DNA of 64,000 bases, taken from positions 1 to 64,000 of the forward strand of contig JAAPAO010000009.1 of NCBI GenBank assembly GCA_013115145.1. The letters run 5' to 3'. This DNA is from Perkinsus chesapeaki (lineage: Eukaryota; Perkinsozoa; Perkinsida; Perkinsidae). The position numbers and the translations under genes are program-made. The stretch's first letter is position 1. Each line of letters starts with the position of its first letter. The notes below the pieces were generated by a model that did no database searches, had not been told where the DNA came from, and saw only the letters and a list, made by a program, of their open reading frames with translations. Positions 1-11,333 of this stretch are shown one piece after another.

Positions 1-188
1 CCGGTTGTTGAGGTGCTTGAGGCATTCCCGGTTGTTGATCTGCTTGAGGCATGCCCGGTTGTTGAGGTGCTTGAGGCATTCCCGGTTGTTGATCTGCTTG
101 AGGCATGCCCGGTTGTTGAGGTGCTTGAGGCATTCCCGGTTGTTGATCTGCTTGAGGCATGCCCGGTTGTTGAGGTGCTTGTGGTCCC
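1..188 (-). repeat. 27-bp coding minisatellite in the NECAP tail
   Basis: About seven 27-bp units alternate between two variants, giving a perfect 54-bp higher-order period. On the minus strand the units translate in frame as MPQAPQQPG and MPQADQQPG. The array touches the left edge, so its full length is unknown. Lack of divergence between 54-bp periods points to recent expansion or homogenisation. Confidence 0.95.
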
Positions 189-1561
189 CCATGTGGCCTC
201 GTAGGGTAGGGCATCATCTGTGTTGGGTAGTACTGTCCTCCTTGATACAATGCCTGTGGTGGATATTGCCCCATGTAGGGAGGCATCTGCGGAGGGGGAT
301 ACCCTTGTCCTGGGTACGCAGGAGGAGGAGGACCATACGGCGGAGGCATGCCTTCTTGCTGGTAATAGCCCAGCACCGGAGGAGGAGGAGCCCCATAGGG
401 GCTAGGTTGCGGGTAGCCTGGCGGGCCTCCAGGACACACTTGCACAGCCGGCGGCGGTGGCTGGGGTCCCTCGGGGTTGCCACTAGACACACTGGCATCA
501 AAATCGATCAAGTCGTTAACAGTTGAGACTGGCTGAGCCGGTCCTGCCGCACCAGGTGCCCTGAAGCCAAAGTCACTCGCCACAAAAATGCTACTTCGAT
601 GCTACCTTCTATGTCGATGGAGGCCCGCGCCATGCCGACTTCGGCCGGCCACCGGAGGAGGGGCAAGAAACCCTGTCTCGTTCGCTGGAGCATCTCCCTC
701 GTTTGTTACGTCAGTCGGCGGCACCTGAGTAGCAAGCCCTAGGCAAGCCGGCCATGGCAGCTGCCTCTTACTGCTTGAGGTGGTGCTGCTGCTGCTGTAG
801 GGCCCGGCTTGAGCCCCTTCAGCCGCACTGTCACTTTACCCTCACCTTGTCGGGCTTTCTCACGCAAAGGGTTCTGAAAAATGTCCCTACATTGGAATCG
901 AACCCAGGACCTCGTACAATAAGATCCTTCTGTCCCCCAGCACCAGGTTTCAGTGCTGCCTTCGGGTCTCCAGCGCCCATGAGAGAGCGCTGACGCTGAA
1001 AGTCATATAGGCACCTAACCGATGATAATGATCATACAGCACACAAACGGACCTACGCATTGAAGTCGAAGGCGTCATTACGGTCCTCAAAACCTACACC
1101 GAGATAGGCGTGGTGACCCGAGCCATCACTGAGCCTCAGCACAAAGTATCTGAGGTTGACCCGTGCAATAACCGTGGGAGCTCGCCGAGTCTTACCGACT
1201 GGAATCTACTGTTCTCTGCACTACATTCTCAATGGGCGTGTCCGGCGGAATCGGACATGCCGCAAAAAGCTCGCCAGTGTTAGCGTCGACAAACTTGATA
1301 ACAAGCACGGCGCCCTGAGAACGCCACCCACAGTTTGCCGAGCCTCTAACTCTCCCAGGCTACCTTCGCGGCCACCTGTAGCCTTCCGCGCCATATGCAG
1401 TTGGTCCATTCGCCCGCCTTGTGGCCTCGACCAGTGGTCGAAGGTGGTACGTTATATACGTAACATTCTGGCTTGTTCAAGATAACATACTCTATACTAT
1501 CGTCACTCATGTCCGAGGGGCTGCTGTTGCCTCCAGCTGCTGCTGAGGACGATTGTTCCAT
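1..1561 (-). CDS. NECAP: NECAP-family endocytic adaptor (partial, C-terminus off left edge)
   Basis: Multi-exon gene starting at the ATG at 1561. The first exon encodes an acidic Ser/Ala-rich leader, then [12 protein letters not shown] and [14 protein letters not shown], the start of the NECAP PH-like fold. The next exons (about 1330-1197 and 1165-1053) give [49 protein letters not shown] and NDAFDFNA, all diagnostic NECAP blocks. Later exons carry [20 protein letters not shown], a proline-rich linker and DLIDFD near 500, which fits a clathrin box (L-phi-x-phi-D/E). The tail is rich in P, G, Q, Y and M. NECAPs bind the AP-2 ear and act in clathrin-mediated endocytosis. The NECAP core call is firm. 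Boundaries of the exons between about 590 and 1000 are uncertain; one intron there contains a tRNA-like T-arm remnant. The stop codon lies outside the window. Confidence 0.88.
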
Positions 1562-1754
1562 ATCTTCCGTGAAATAAAAACTGTACCGAAGTCCCCGCTA
1601 GTAGCGCCCTCCCAACTGCCTCATTAACCCAACAATGACGCAGATCTAACAACAACTTAGTACTCATGCCACCAGGGGCCCACTGCCCCCCGCTGAGCCG
1701 GGGAACCTTCTCCCCGACAAATGCTTCAAACATGACTGAATCTGGTGAACCTAT

Positions 1755-3153
1755 TCACCAATAACAATGTTGCTTTATATCCGATATTACCAATGAATGG
1801 TCCAAGCCCAGTTCGTCCAGGGCAAACTCATATGCCCTAAGATACGCCTCCATGGCCTCACTTTCCCTCCGCAAATGCTCGTATCTAACCAAAGATACCC
1901 AAACAAAAATATCGCCCCTCCGAATGCTACTACTCGCATGCTAGATTGAAGAAGGCCGTGCAGATAAGAGGCTTCGGACCCTTCCCAGGCAGCATAGCGT
2001 CACTCGCCACAGAATCTAAGCACCACTCAACCTTGCCAACTTCCCAGCTTGCCGACCTTCCAGCCCTCCAGAGCTGTCCCTACGCTGCTGCTTGAGGATC
2101 GCTAAAGCTGTCTTGGCATGGGCCTAACAATACCATTCCACTCGTTGCCCTCCCCTCTTCTATCCCTACCACCGCCTGCTTATGGTCGCCCATCTCCGAC
2201 AGCAACGCACACATGTTAGTATGAGTGGTTGAGGGATTCTAAAATGATCATTGCCGATACCGACGGCCAAGTCTATCCAGAGCCTATCCATCTAGCCTCA
2301 CGGAAGCCTCCTCGTCAAGTGCTCCCTCACGGGAAAAATAACAAACGTGTCCCTCGTGAAAACACTTGGTCCGAATGAGTCAGTTTCCCGTGGGTCCACT
2401 CTCTCCTGAGCTGCTCTCTACACAAGCCCCTTCTCCTTACAAAAGCATATGCTTCGGTAAGTGCCGAAGTGATGAGCTGCCCCCTTGTCTCAATCTCAAG
2501 TGCCTTCCTAAGGTACCCCAGTGCAGTGTGCAGCTTCCCCAGTGTTTTATAGAAGCATCCAAGGTTGTTATAGGTCACCGCCCGCAGTACCAACCGTGCT
2601 CCTCGAGTGATGTGATGCTGAACCCACACCACTCCCCCACTCGACCAGACCTCCTCCTTCCTACATTCGCTGAGTCCGTCACAGCCTCCGCCTTCGTAAA
2701 CAGCCTCAGTGCCTCATCCGTATCGCCCTCCTGAAGCTGCAAGAGCAATGAGATGCCGCATCCCCAACTGGGCTACCATATGCAAGGCCAAGGTATTGTA
2801 GCCTATCGCCAACCGCTCGAACAACGATGTCAAGAGGCATGGTCGAATCCGGCGGACCTGTCCCCAAATAAGCCTTCCCAGCCAACCGTGCCCTCAACCG
2901 TATGTTGCTCCCTTCTGAGAACACCCTCCAGTACCGCCACCGCATCACCGTGCTTCTGCTGCCTACTCAACTGTACGAATCTGAAGGCTGACGTCCCTTT
3001 ATGAAAGCACCACCACCAACGTTACTTGGACTCTGCCACTGCAAATGGCCTCAATAGAGATATCCTTGGATCCTCTGACTCTATGCTGTCTACCATCTTG
3101 GAGCAACCTTCCAGTGAGGGGAAGCCCAAATCAGACGGCAGGCAATCTTCCAT
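1755..3153 (-). CDS. Tetratricopeptide-repeat protein
   Basis: The start at 3153 opens an N-terminal exon beginning MEDCLPSDLGFPSLEG. Joining exons across short introns gives successive TPR helices: LQEGDTDEALRLFTKAEAV; AVTYNNLGCFYKTLGKLHTA with LGYLRKALEIE; THTNMCALLSEMGDHKQAV; then FFNLACEYEHLRRESEAMEA with YLRAYEFALDELGLDHSLV, ending at the TGA at 1755. A 47-nt intron (gtagga...ttcag) separates the first two TPR blocks, and a 49-nt intron splits codon GA|A in ACEYE. These are scaffold repeats of the type found in kinesin light chain/TTC-like proteins of protists. The partner is unknown. It lies about 190 bp upstream of NECAP on the same strand. Exons near 2040-2160 and 2750-2850 are not fully resolved. 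Confidence 0.8.
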
Positions 3154-3675
3154 TTGGAATAAATCAACTGAGCTATGGATCATCCACACACTGAATGGGC
3201 GTAGAAGCGCCCTGAATGCCTTCCGGTAAACGATTACAGTAATAAAGACCGCGTGACATCGCTCGTGATGATAAGCGTTGTTGATTTGGTACAGATCACC
3301 ACACAATTAATATTATGATACTTTTTTCTTTGATAAAGTGGTTTATCTAATCTCATTTTAGGCTCTGGAATTATTACTTTGACCACAAGTCGACATATTT
3401 TTACCCAACAAAAACCGCATGGAACAGATTCTATCATATAGGCAACAGGTAAAACGGTAACCAGGGTGTGATGGATCACCAGCTACTATGAAATGTGCTA
3501 TTTTGCAGTGACGCTAAAAAACTCCTGTGACGCTTACTGAAGGCCTACCACAAGTACCAGGCTCGCCTTACGTGCCCATAAGGATTACTATACTGAAGGG
3601 AAGGCCGCCCACCCCAAGACACAAGTGCAATAGATTATTGGACAACAACTCCACATGACGGCATCGGCATGCTAG
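3154..3675. other. Intergenic, no gene seen
   Basis: AT-rich stretch between the TPR gene start and the stop of the first ZIP gene. Open frames here are short, have no family signature and are best read as UTR or spacer. Confidence 0.6.
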
Positions 3676-5290
3676 CTAGATCCGAAAGAGCGCCAAAGAA
3701 GCGGCCATTATAGCGGCTCCGGCAAAGAAGCCTCCAGCGCACCAAATGTGGCTGTGGTCCAGATGACAAGCTGTAATAAACAACTTAGTGATGGCAATAT
3801 ACACCTGTTCAGCATATACCACCGAGACATGACCCCAGGCTTACCATAACCCCCGCTGATAAAGCAAACATGACGGCATAGGCATCCGTGGAAAGCTGCT
3901 CACTGAGAACCAGCCAGGCCAGTATACCTGGAACCAAGTGTGTCCCTTATGGAGGACCGGAAGAATGCATCACCGCCAAGAGGCTCCGCAACAGCAGATA
4001 TGAAGCACCAGAAAGCCGCCTGTTTCTTGCTGCCAGTCGCCCGAAGGACCGGAGATGCCACAGCGATACCTGAGGATGAGGAGAAGCTCAGCTGGTGTCG
4101 ATTAGCCAAGCGACCTTCAGGTATATTGTGGATGGCTATGGCCATCGCCAACGCCACGCCCACTGACGGGTCTTTAATCGTCCCAATGAACGTTAGTATG
4201 CCTTCGGGGAAGTTATGAAGGCAAATTGCCCCGGTGGTGAACAGAGCCACTTTGAGGAGCTCCAGCTTATGATAAGCGCTGGGAGTCGCCGACTCCGCAA
4301 TGACGACCGCTCCAGAGTTGGTCGATAGATCCGTAATGCTGGATACTTGATGACGGTACTTCTGAAAATGTGATAAAAATCTGTTATGGTAGGCGATTCA
4401 GCGCGAGGGAGGCCAAGAATTGGGAAAGAAGCTCCCCATTGCTTCTATAAACCGAAGCAGAACGGGAAGCTTGTGGCGCTAATTAGCAGCAAAGCAGGAA
4501 GACACCACTGCCAAGCGCGTACATACCTCGGGAGTGCTATCTTCGCTCACCATAGGATTAACGTGTCGGCCTCCAGCCAGCTCCTGTAGAGCAACGGCGG
4601 CTGGAGCTATACCATGAGGATCATCATCATCATCATCAACATCAGAGCCTTCCTCTGGTGTCGCTTCCAACACATTGCATTCATTCCGCTGTTTATGACG
4701 GCCGCGTGCATGCCATTTGTGAGAGGCCCAATCTACCACCTGCTGCGCCCTAAAGGTTACCCCACAGAAAGCCAGACTACCAGAGATAGCAGTGTGGCTA
4801 GGAAATAGACCAAAGTGGTCATCATGAAGGCTTCGTCTTCATCGAACTTGCCGCCCTCTTGAAAGCTAACAAGAGAGCATGAAAATACGGCAACTCTTCA
4901 TGATTTGCCGATGGTATCCAACCCCTTGTGGTACGTCAATTTAACCTTCAAGAATCTTAGATGCGCAGCCCGGAAAGGGTAAAAAATTTCACAAGTAAAT
5001 CTTCTTTGATTCAAACCGTTCCCAAAAGGCCATAGGGAGGACGTACAGCTCAGTAGCCTCGGGAAATATCTCAACGTAGCTGACAAAGACCATGACACCA
5101 GCGGCCAGGGCCAGCGAGCCGGCCATGAACTTGTGATTGTGGGGATCGACAAACATTGATACGAGTCCACCTAGCATAGTAGCTCCACCTGAGGAGGGGA
5201 CCTCCGGAATTAGGGAGGGTTTGCAGCTGGCATACCTGCGGCACAGGTAAGGCCAATGGCTAGGCCGGTGTTTTCACTGTGGGCAACCAT
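3676..5290 (-). CDS. ZIP-family (ZupT-like) metal ion transporter, paralogue 1
   Basis: Start at 5290 (MVAHSENTGLAIGLTCAAG), then HKFMAGSLALAAGVMVFVS and YVEIFPEATELY, a membrane exon with FMMTTLVYFLATLLSLVV, a cytosolic loop with a run of Asp (DVDDDDDDPHG), then the ZIP signature helices CLHNFPEGILTF and AIAIHNIPEG. After an intron at HNIPEG come GIAVASPVLRATGSKKQA, AEPLGG, another intron, GILAWLVLSEQL, and a last exon ending LALFRI plus stop at 3676. His, Asn and Glu of the two signature helices form the metal site in ZIP proteins, so Zn2+ or Fe2+ movement into the cytosol is expected. The loop is acidic rather than His-rich. The intron after EPLGG is shared with paralogue 2 but absent from paralogues 3-6. 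Confidence 0.9.
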
Positions 5291-5582
5291 CACTGGGCAA
5301 AGGGCATGCAACAACAATCTGTGGGAAGATGCTGTAGGCGGATCTGTTGTGCGTCACCACGGCAGTATTGCTCAGCGCAGGATCATTCTCGCGCGCCTGA
5401 AAATCCAAATAGGGTCGAATCGCTCGAGGTCGAGGATTACAGCGGTTTCATCACCGATAGCCCGACGTCGAATAATCCAACATACATCTTTAGCGGCGCA
5501 CGTAACTATTTCCCCACTGTACGTAAAGTGGGCTTCCAGAACTCTTCGGGCAAACGCAAGGTTCATAAGAATCTCAAGAGGC

Positions 5583-7190
5583 TTATGGTATCAATATAAG
5601 CTCATTAAATGTACCAATCATGCAGCGAGGACTACCCCGAGAACGGCTCAAAACAGCTGGATCACCGCTAATGACGTCCCAGCCACTCCGCAGGACAGCA
5701 CCCGTATACAAGCCAACAGCACTGGACGTAGGGCACCAGTGTAGCTCCGAAGCCGACACCTCATCGCTGTCGAACAATATGTGGGATTGGTAACCAGCTG
5801 GAACGCTAAGAATCTGCACAAGGGCTTTGCTTGGGTGGTCTCCACTGAGTAGTAGTGCCAGCCACCGGCCATCGGGAGAATACTGCAGATGCACACATGG
5901 CCACCCACTAAGATCGGTCCACATAATGCGAGCCAGCCAGGGGCGGGACTTGCTCGTGAACGCATCACGCGACGAGTAAATCATAACGCTGGTATCGGAG
6001 GCCACGGCCACATGTCCAGACACCGACGACACCGCCATAGCAGAGACACCCTTCACTGACCTCACTATGGGTATAAAAGCACCTGCATTGAACCGGTAAA
6101 TGTGGGTATTCGACCATGCGATGACTTCATCGTTGGGTAGAGCTAATGCAGACTTCAGCTTATCTGAGATGCATCCAAGCTTGAAGCTTATATTTTCACG
6201 GTTGACGGTCACGAAGATACCATTGTCAGCAACAATGACCTTGTCTTCCGAGTCTCCGAGTGCAAAGCCATACACCTGGCCCTCGGCGAAGTCAACTACT
6301 TCGCCCTCGCCAATCAATACAGAACCATTCTCAAGCAGGTAGTGACCATTCACGAAGGCAGCCACTATGCTCCTACTGCCGGCCCTCAGCTTTGATGTCG
6401 ACCTTACAGTTCCCGTTGTGGTAAAGCCCACACGGAATCCTCCCGCACTGATGACATCAAAACCGTCATCCGCGAGAGTGACACTGGTGAAGACCAGATC
6501 AGCCCATTCAGGGCTGCACAGGCTGACTACGTCAGATGCATTATAGAGGTGCATCCTCAGAATGCAGCCTTTCCCCACAAGCACCACATAGTCGTCCAGA
6601 AACACTCCTCTCAAAAGGAGAAAATCTTGCGGGAACGCCACATGCCTAGGCCGATCCTCGGAAGTGTGATCCCAAAGCCAGACCGAATGGCCAAGTTCGT
6701 GCAAGGTCCAGCAGAGCCATTGTGTATCCACGCAAAGGAGGCGCCGTCGCCGGAGGTTAGGATCGCTTATCGATCGTACGGCCGTCATCCATGACGTGTC
6801 ATTATAACGCAAGATATGCAGCCTGCTGTCGGTGATCACAGCAACCTCGTCAAGATGCGAAATCATATGTTGAATGATGCCCTCCTCTAAACTGTACGAC
6901 AAGCGAACTTGTTCACCGCTGCTGTCAAAGACAGCGAGAGTTTTTCCACTATTGAGGCACCACCTGCCTTCGGTGAGGGAAGCTACAAGGCAGCTACTCG
7001 GGGAGACGCTCACCAAGCGACCCGGTTCGGTCTCGACACCAGCAGGTTGCTCTTTGGGAAGATCACAGATAAAAATTTCAGGGACACTTTCCGGAGTGTT
7101 GGGCACGTTTTCATGGCTTTCGGTTTCTGGTGGCTCGTCAGCGATGCGATAGGCATCCGCTGCTGGAGCTACCGATGACGAGCAGCCCAT
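5583..7190 (-). CDS. Beta-propeller-like protein with N-terminal lipidation signal
   Basis: Single open exon. The frame stays open a few codons further up, but the first ATG is at 7190 and gives MGCSSSVAPAADAYRI. Gly2, Cys3 and Ser6 make a textbook N-myristoylation plus palmitoylation signal, so the product is likely membrane-anchored. About 70 polar residues follow, then repeated four-strand-like blocks (GIIQHMISHLDEVAVITDSR, LHILRYNDTSWM, SVSGHVAVASDTSVMIYSS, VHLQYSPDGRWLALLLS, LHWCPTSSAVGLYTG) that resemble WD40 blades without strict GH...WD motifs. The family is not recognised beyond this. It is embedded on the minus strand between ZIP paralogues 1 and 2, about 290 bp from the former. Lack of introns is unusual for this window. 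Confidence 0.7.
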   Translation of the reverse strand: MGCSSSVAPAADAYRIADEPPETESHENVPNTPESVPEIFICDLPKEQPAGVETEPGRLVSVSPSSCLVASLTEGRWCLNSGKTLAVFDSSGEQVRLSYSLEEGIIQHMISHLDEVAVITDSRLHILRYNDTSWMTAVRSISDPNLRRRRLLCVDTQWLCWTLHELGHSVWLWDHTSEDRPRHVAFPQDFLLLRGVFLDDYVVLVGKGCILRMHLYNASDVVSLCSPEWADLVFTSVTLADDGFDVISAGGFRVGFTTTGTVRSTSKLRAGSRSIVAAFVNGHYLLENGSVLIGEGEVVDFAEGQVYGFALGDSEDKVIVADNGIFVTVNRENISFKLGCISDKLKSALALPNDEVIAWSNTHIYRFNAGAFIPIVRSVKGVSAMAVSSVSGHVAVASDTSVMIYSSRDAFTSKSRPWLARIMWTDLSGWPCVHLQYSPDGRWLALLLSGDHPSKALVQILSVPAGYQSHILFDSDEVSASELHWCPTSSAVGLYTGAVLRSGWDVISGDPAVLSRSRGSPRCMIGTFNELILIP

Positions 7191-7563
7191 TAAGGACAAT
7201 ACAGAGAGTTCTGTAACGAGTGGGATTAAAGCGGCCTGAAGGAAGCGTGGAACATTGTATTGAGTTGATATCGCAACATGGCGGAGTTCTTTCTGGGAGA
7301 GCTGCGCCGCTTAACTGTGGCATCGAAACCAAGGAGGTCTCTGAAAGATTCTATAGATGTCAGATGCACGCTTCGACCTTCGGAAGGTCGAGCTGCCATC
7401 GTCACCCTAATTGCACTCGACTTCTTTACTCCAATTTTCCAGGTTTGATTTACACTAAAGCAAGATATTTGGTAACATGAAAAGATATTAGAAATGAGAG
7501 AGTCAACACACAGGAGAGACATCAGACACAGTGTACCGTGGACCAATAGGCACTGAAAGACAC
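7191..7563. other. Intergenic, no gene seen
   Basis: Spacer between the stop of ZIP paralogue 2 and the start of the propeller-like gene. It should hold the promoter and 5' UTR of that gene. No clear motif was recognised. Confidence 0.5.
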
Positions 7564-9354
7564 TCATATACGGAACAAGACCAACGATATCGCCATGACG
7601 GCAGTTCCAAACAGGAAACCTCCGCTGGCCCAGCGGTTAGTCGGATCGAAGTGCGAGGCGGAGAATTGCAGCTTAACTATGGCGATGTAAGCCTGAGAAG
7701 GATAAACATGTGCTCGGAAAGATACCAAATTGGTTACCATCACGCCTGCTGTGAGAGCGAACATTACTGCGATTGTGATATCATTGAGGACTTCACCGAG
7801 AATTAACCATGCCAGGATGCCTGAGGGATAATTTGCACGCCAATGCCATCACCCCGACTCGGGGTGGCGAGATTTGGAATATCTTTCGAGTTACTTAGCA
7901 AAGCTTGCCACGATGTCAACTACCCAGCAAGAGTACCACACATCACTTGAAAGTGGTACAAAGAACTTTTGTGGAGCAATATACCGCGCCATAGTGTATG
8001 GCCCATGAAGCCAAGCAGCGAAAGAAAAGGGCGGAAGGACGTATAGAGGCATGCTCATATGTCCTACCTCCAAGAGGCTCGGCAATGGCGGAAATAAAAG
8101 TCCAAAACATGGCCTGTTTCTTGCTGCCAGTGGCCTTTAGCACTGGCGAAGCGACGGCAATACCTGACACCAATTCACGGGACACAGGAAAGTGACAGAC
8201 TACCTTCCGGTATATTGTGAACAGCGATAGCTGTGGCCAGAGAGATGCCGACAGATGGATGCTCCAGGGTACCAATGAAGGTAACAATCCCTTCCGGGAA
8301 GTTATGCAAGCAAACTGCTCCAGCAGTGAACAGAGCGGTGCCTAGTAGTTCGGTTTTGGTATGGACCCGAGGCCGCGGCAGTTCCTCCTCAACAGTGGCT
8401 GATGGGGCATCGCTCGTAGTCGAAGAAGATGCGCTCGATGCCAAGTCGAGGCCGCCCTGAGGAAGCCATATCTCGCTCCTCGATTCCACAAACATTTTAC
8501 TATTAAACTACTTAACGGGAATTCCAGTCGAGAATCTTGACTACTAGAGTCTTGACAGTGACTGTTAATTTCGATCTTGACTCAAAATTTAACGACAACA
8601 GTAAAATATGGCCTACCTAATGAGAACCCCGTATCAAATATAGTACCACCTCCTCGCCTTGGATATCCTCCTTAGGAGCCTTAGAGGGTATCGGTTCAGC
8701 ACCTGTGGTCAACTCCTGCACGGCGATCGCTGCTGTGGCCAGGCCATGAGGATCTTCCTCTTCAGTGGGGGCTTCCTCTAGCTCTCCAGCGGCCTTGCGC
8801 TTCTTGCGAGAGATCCACAGTTGTGCGATTATGTCCGCGCCCTGAGCAGCGACAATTAATAGTAACCGCAGTGAAGATGGGCCGACTAACCAAGCATAGT
8901 AAGTTCCCTATAAAATACACCAGTGTGGTCATCATAAAGGCATGGTCCGCATCAAAGGTGCCGCTATCCTCGAACCTAAAGCAGCACGCTGCATCCCTCC
9001 CGTTAGAGGCACTGCGCTTACAGGCTGCTGGCTTTAGGGAAGATCTCTATAAAGCTTACGTAGACCATCACACCGGCTGCCATGGAGAGGCAACCAGCAA
9101 GAAGGCCATGGTTTCGAGGATCACAAATGCACGCCACAGCTCCTCCTATCATGGTGGCCAATCCTGAGTGGTTACAATGCTGACCGGCCAAGAAGAGCGA
9201 ACATTTGCCGACATTATTTCCGTCTAGTTTCGCGCTTCACGAGATCGGCTAAGACGGTGGCCGAAGCGATATTCCATCACTGCTGCTACAACCCATTACC
9301 TGCTGCCGTGGTCAATCCTATGGCCAGTCCTGCGTTGGGGTCATCTAGTACCAT
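7564..9354 (-). CDS. ZIP-family (ZupT-like) metal ion transporter, paralogue 2
   Basis: Start at 9354 (MVLDDPNAGLAIGLTTAAG). A first intron of about 130 nt is followed by ATMIGGAVACICDPRNHG, GCLSMAAGVMVYVSFIEIFP, then AFMMTTLVYFIGNLLCLV. The variable loop contains ISRKKRKAAGELEEAPTEEE and an acidic/Ser-rich stretch. The signature helices read CLHNFPEGIVTF and AIAVHNIPEG. After introns come GIAVASPVLKATGSKKQA, AEPLGG, GILAWLILGEVLNDITIAV, FALTAGVM and a last exon ending LVLFRI plus stop. It shares the extra intron after EPLGG with paralogue 1, so these two minus-strand genes are sisters. Role as for other ZIP transporters: divalent metal movement toward the cytosol. Exon edges near 8500-8640 are uncertain. 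Confidence 0.88.
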
Positions 9355-9921
9355 TTAAACCCAACTGAGAGGGCAAAAATCTATCACGGGACGAATGAGA
9401 ACATATTGGATATCAGCCTCAGATCGACAAGGATTGTTTATCGGGTTATTTTCATATTTTAGTACATTCGTTACTATGTCCAAAGATGGCCCTTTTTAGA
9501 CCATATAAAGGCCTATCTCACTCAGTGGGACCAACTTCGAAACGGATGTGAGCATATTCCCGGGTAACTGTCTGATAGTAAACAGAATTATAGCGGCCTT
9601 GCCGGAATGCAGCCTCGCCAACTGAATCAGCCACCAGTCGGAGTAAAATATCTGCTGTAAAGCTATTCCACAGGGAAAAGTCACGAAGGTAAATTAACCG
9701 TATACACGGTGAGAAGGGACAGTGAGGTACCCCCAGCAGAGCGGGGAAAGTCTAATGGAGACATGCTCACGCTAGGCTACCGAGAAATGAGGCTAGACAC
9801 AAGTTCTATCCTAACGATTGCTTAGTGCACGCGAAAGCTCGAAATGCGCATGCGTGCAGTGGTGGTTTAATCTATTTCTTTCTCATCGAAGTGTTACGGA
9901 GTCCACTCTCCTCTTCCCTAA
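9355..9921. promoter_or_regulatory. Divergent intergenic region between ZIP paralogues 2 and 3
   Basis: This 567-bp spacer separates two head-to-head ZIP genes and must contain the upstream regions of both. No obvious TATA box or metal-response element was identified by eye. The strand switch point of the cluster lies here. Confidence 0.5.
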
Positions 9922-11333
9922 ATGGTTGTTCAAAGTGAAAATGTCGGCTTGGCCATTGGGCTCACCTGTGCAGCAGGTAACCTCGTATGAATCTTTCTTG
10001 GTGATCGACCTTCAGGTTCGGCGTCCCTCATCGGCTGCTTGATCGCCTTTCTGCCGATGGCCCAAGACAACCGCTTCCTAGCTGGTTGTCTTTCGATGTC
10101 TGCTGGTGTTATGGTTTTTGTCAGCCTGGTCGAAATCTTCACCGAGGCAACCAACATGTAGTTCAAGTCCATCTCGTCTGCGCCCAGCGTCCTTGTTTGG
10201 GTGTATTTGTAAATCACATTTGGGTATCTTTTTTTGAACGGCTAGAACTTTTGAGTGGATCTTTTTGATAATGCGGTATTCTCATCTGAGCATTGTACTA
10301 GACCATCTCTATAAGGTTTGTCTCTCAGGCTCCACGAGGGAGGGCTGGAAGAGGACTTTGCTTTCATGGGCGTCGTCGGTGTTTTCTTCTTTGGCATCCT
10401 GTTAACCCTAGTAAGCCCCTTGCGCCAGTCTCGGTGGGAATGATCCTTTTCAGATTATGGATTTACTAAGCGACTTCTTTATGCGAAGAAAGGGTCTCTC
10501 TACCGCCCCACAAGACCAATTGGACAGAGACGAAGAGGGCGTAGGGGAGGCAGCCGCGGCCTTTAAGAAGCTGGCTAGCCGAACCCAAACTCCAGGAGCA
10601 GATATCGAGGTCAGTCTAGCGTTTTGGATTCCTCCCCGTAGTTCTTCATTTCAATTCTATATGTTATATCTTGGTGTTCTTTCACATATTTTTCGATCAT
10701 TTTTGAGCACCCCCAGCGTACCTGTGAAGCCACTCCATCAGTGCTTTATCAGGATGGCACAGTAGAAACGAAACCTGAAGCAAAGTTCCGACTGCTCACC
10801 ACTGGCGTCATGACCGCTATAGCTATCTGTCTCCACAACTTCCCAGAAGGGATAGTCGGTTTCCTCGGCACCGTCGAAGACCCTAGCGTCGGTGTGGCCT
10901 TGGCATTCGCCATTGGCGTCCATAACATCCCCGAAGGTAGCCCGCTCTAGCACTCACCCTTAAAAACTACTTACAGGTATCGCCGTTGCCGCTCCAGTGT
11001 TGAAAGCAACCGGTAGCAAGCTACAGGCATTTTTGTGGACGCTTTTGTCGGCTGTCGCTGAGCCACTAGGAGGCCTCCTCGCATGGGCCATTCTCGGTGA
11101 AGTCCTCGGACCGGCCGCTATTGGATGCTTGTTAGGGGCAACTGCAGGAATTATGGTAACGCGGGCTTCTCTTATCGTTTTATCACTCTTGCTGTTCTCA
11201 GACCTACATTGCCGTCCTTAAGCTCCAGACGCATGCTATTATCTATGATCCAAGCAACAAGTGGGCCGGAAATGGCTTCCTTTTGGGGATGGCCATCATG
11301 GCTTTGTCGCTCGTACTTTTCCGTATTCCGTAA
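9922..11333 (+). CDS. ZIP-family (ZupT-like) metal ion transporter, paralogue 3
   Basis: Start ATG at 9922 (MVVQSENVGLAIGLTCAAG, donor gtaacc). The next exons give LIGCLIAFLPMAQDNRFLAG, SAGVMVFVSLVEIFTEATNM; EDFAFMGVVGVFFFGILLTL; a loop exon IMDLLSDFFMRRKGLSTAP with acidic text; then YQDGTVETKPEAKFRLLTTG leading into AICLHNFPEGIVGF and AIGVHNIPEG. After an intron at HNIPEG: GIAVAAPVLKATGSKLQAFL, AVAEPLGGLLAWAILGEV uninterrupted, then TYIAVLKLQTHAI and a last helix ending LVLFRIP plus stop at 11333. All metal-site residues of both signature helices are kept. It lacks the EPLGG intron seen in paralogues 1-2. Confidence 0.9.

Noticed and set aside
5-526. Long plus-strand open frame over the left-edge repeat
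   Set aside because: It begins at TTG and is a shadow of the 27-bp repeat; the minus frame is the NECAP tail.
860-935. tRNA-like B box (GGTTCGATTCC on minus) inside a NECAP intron
   Set aside because: The T-stem has mismatches, no acceptor stem partner or A box is found at the right distance. At most a decayed tRNA-derived piece.
1503-1733. Minus open frame overlapping the NECAP start
   Set aside because: It lies in the spacer between TPR and NECAP in another frame, with no homology seen; probably UTR.
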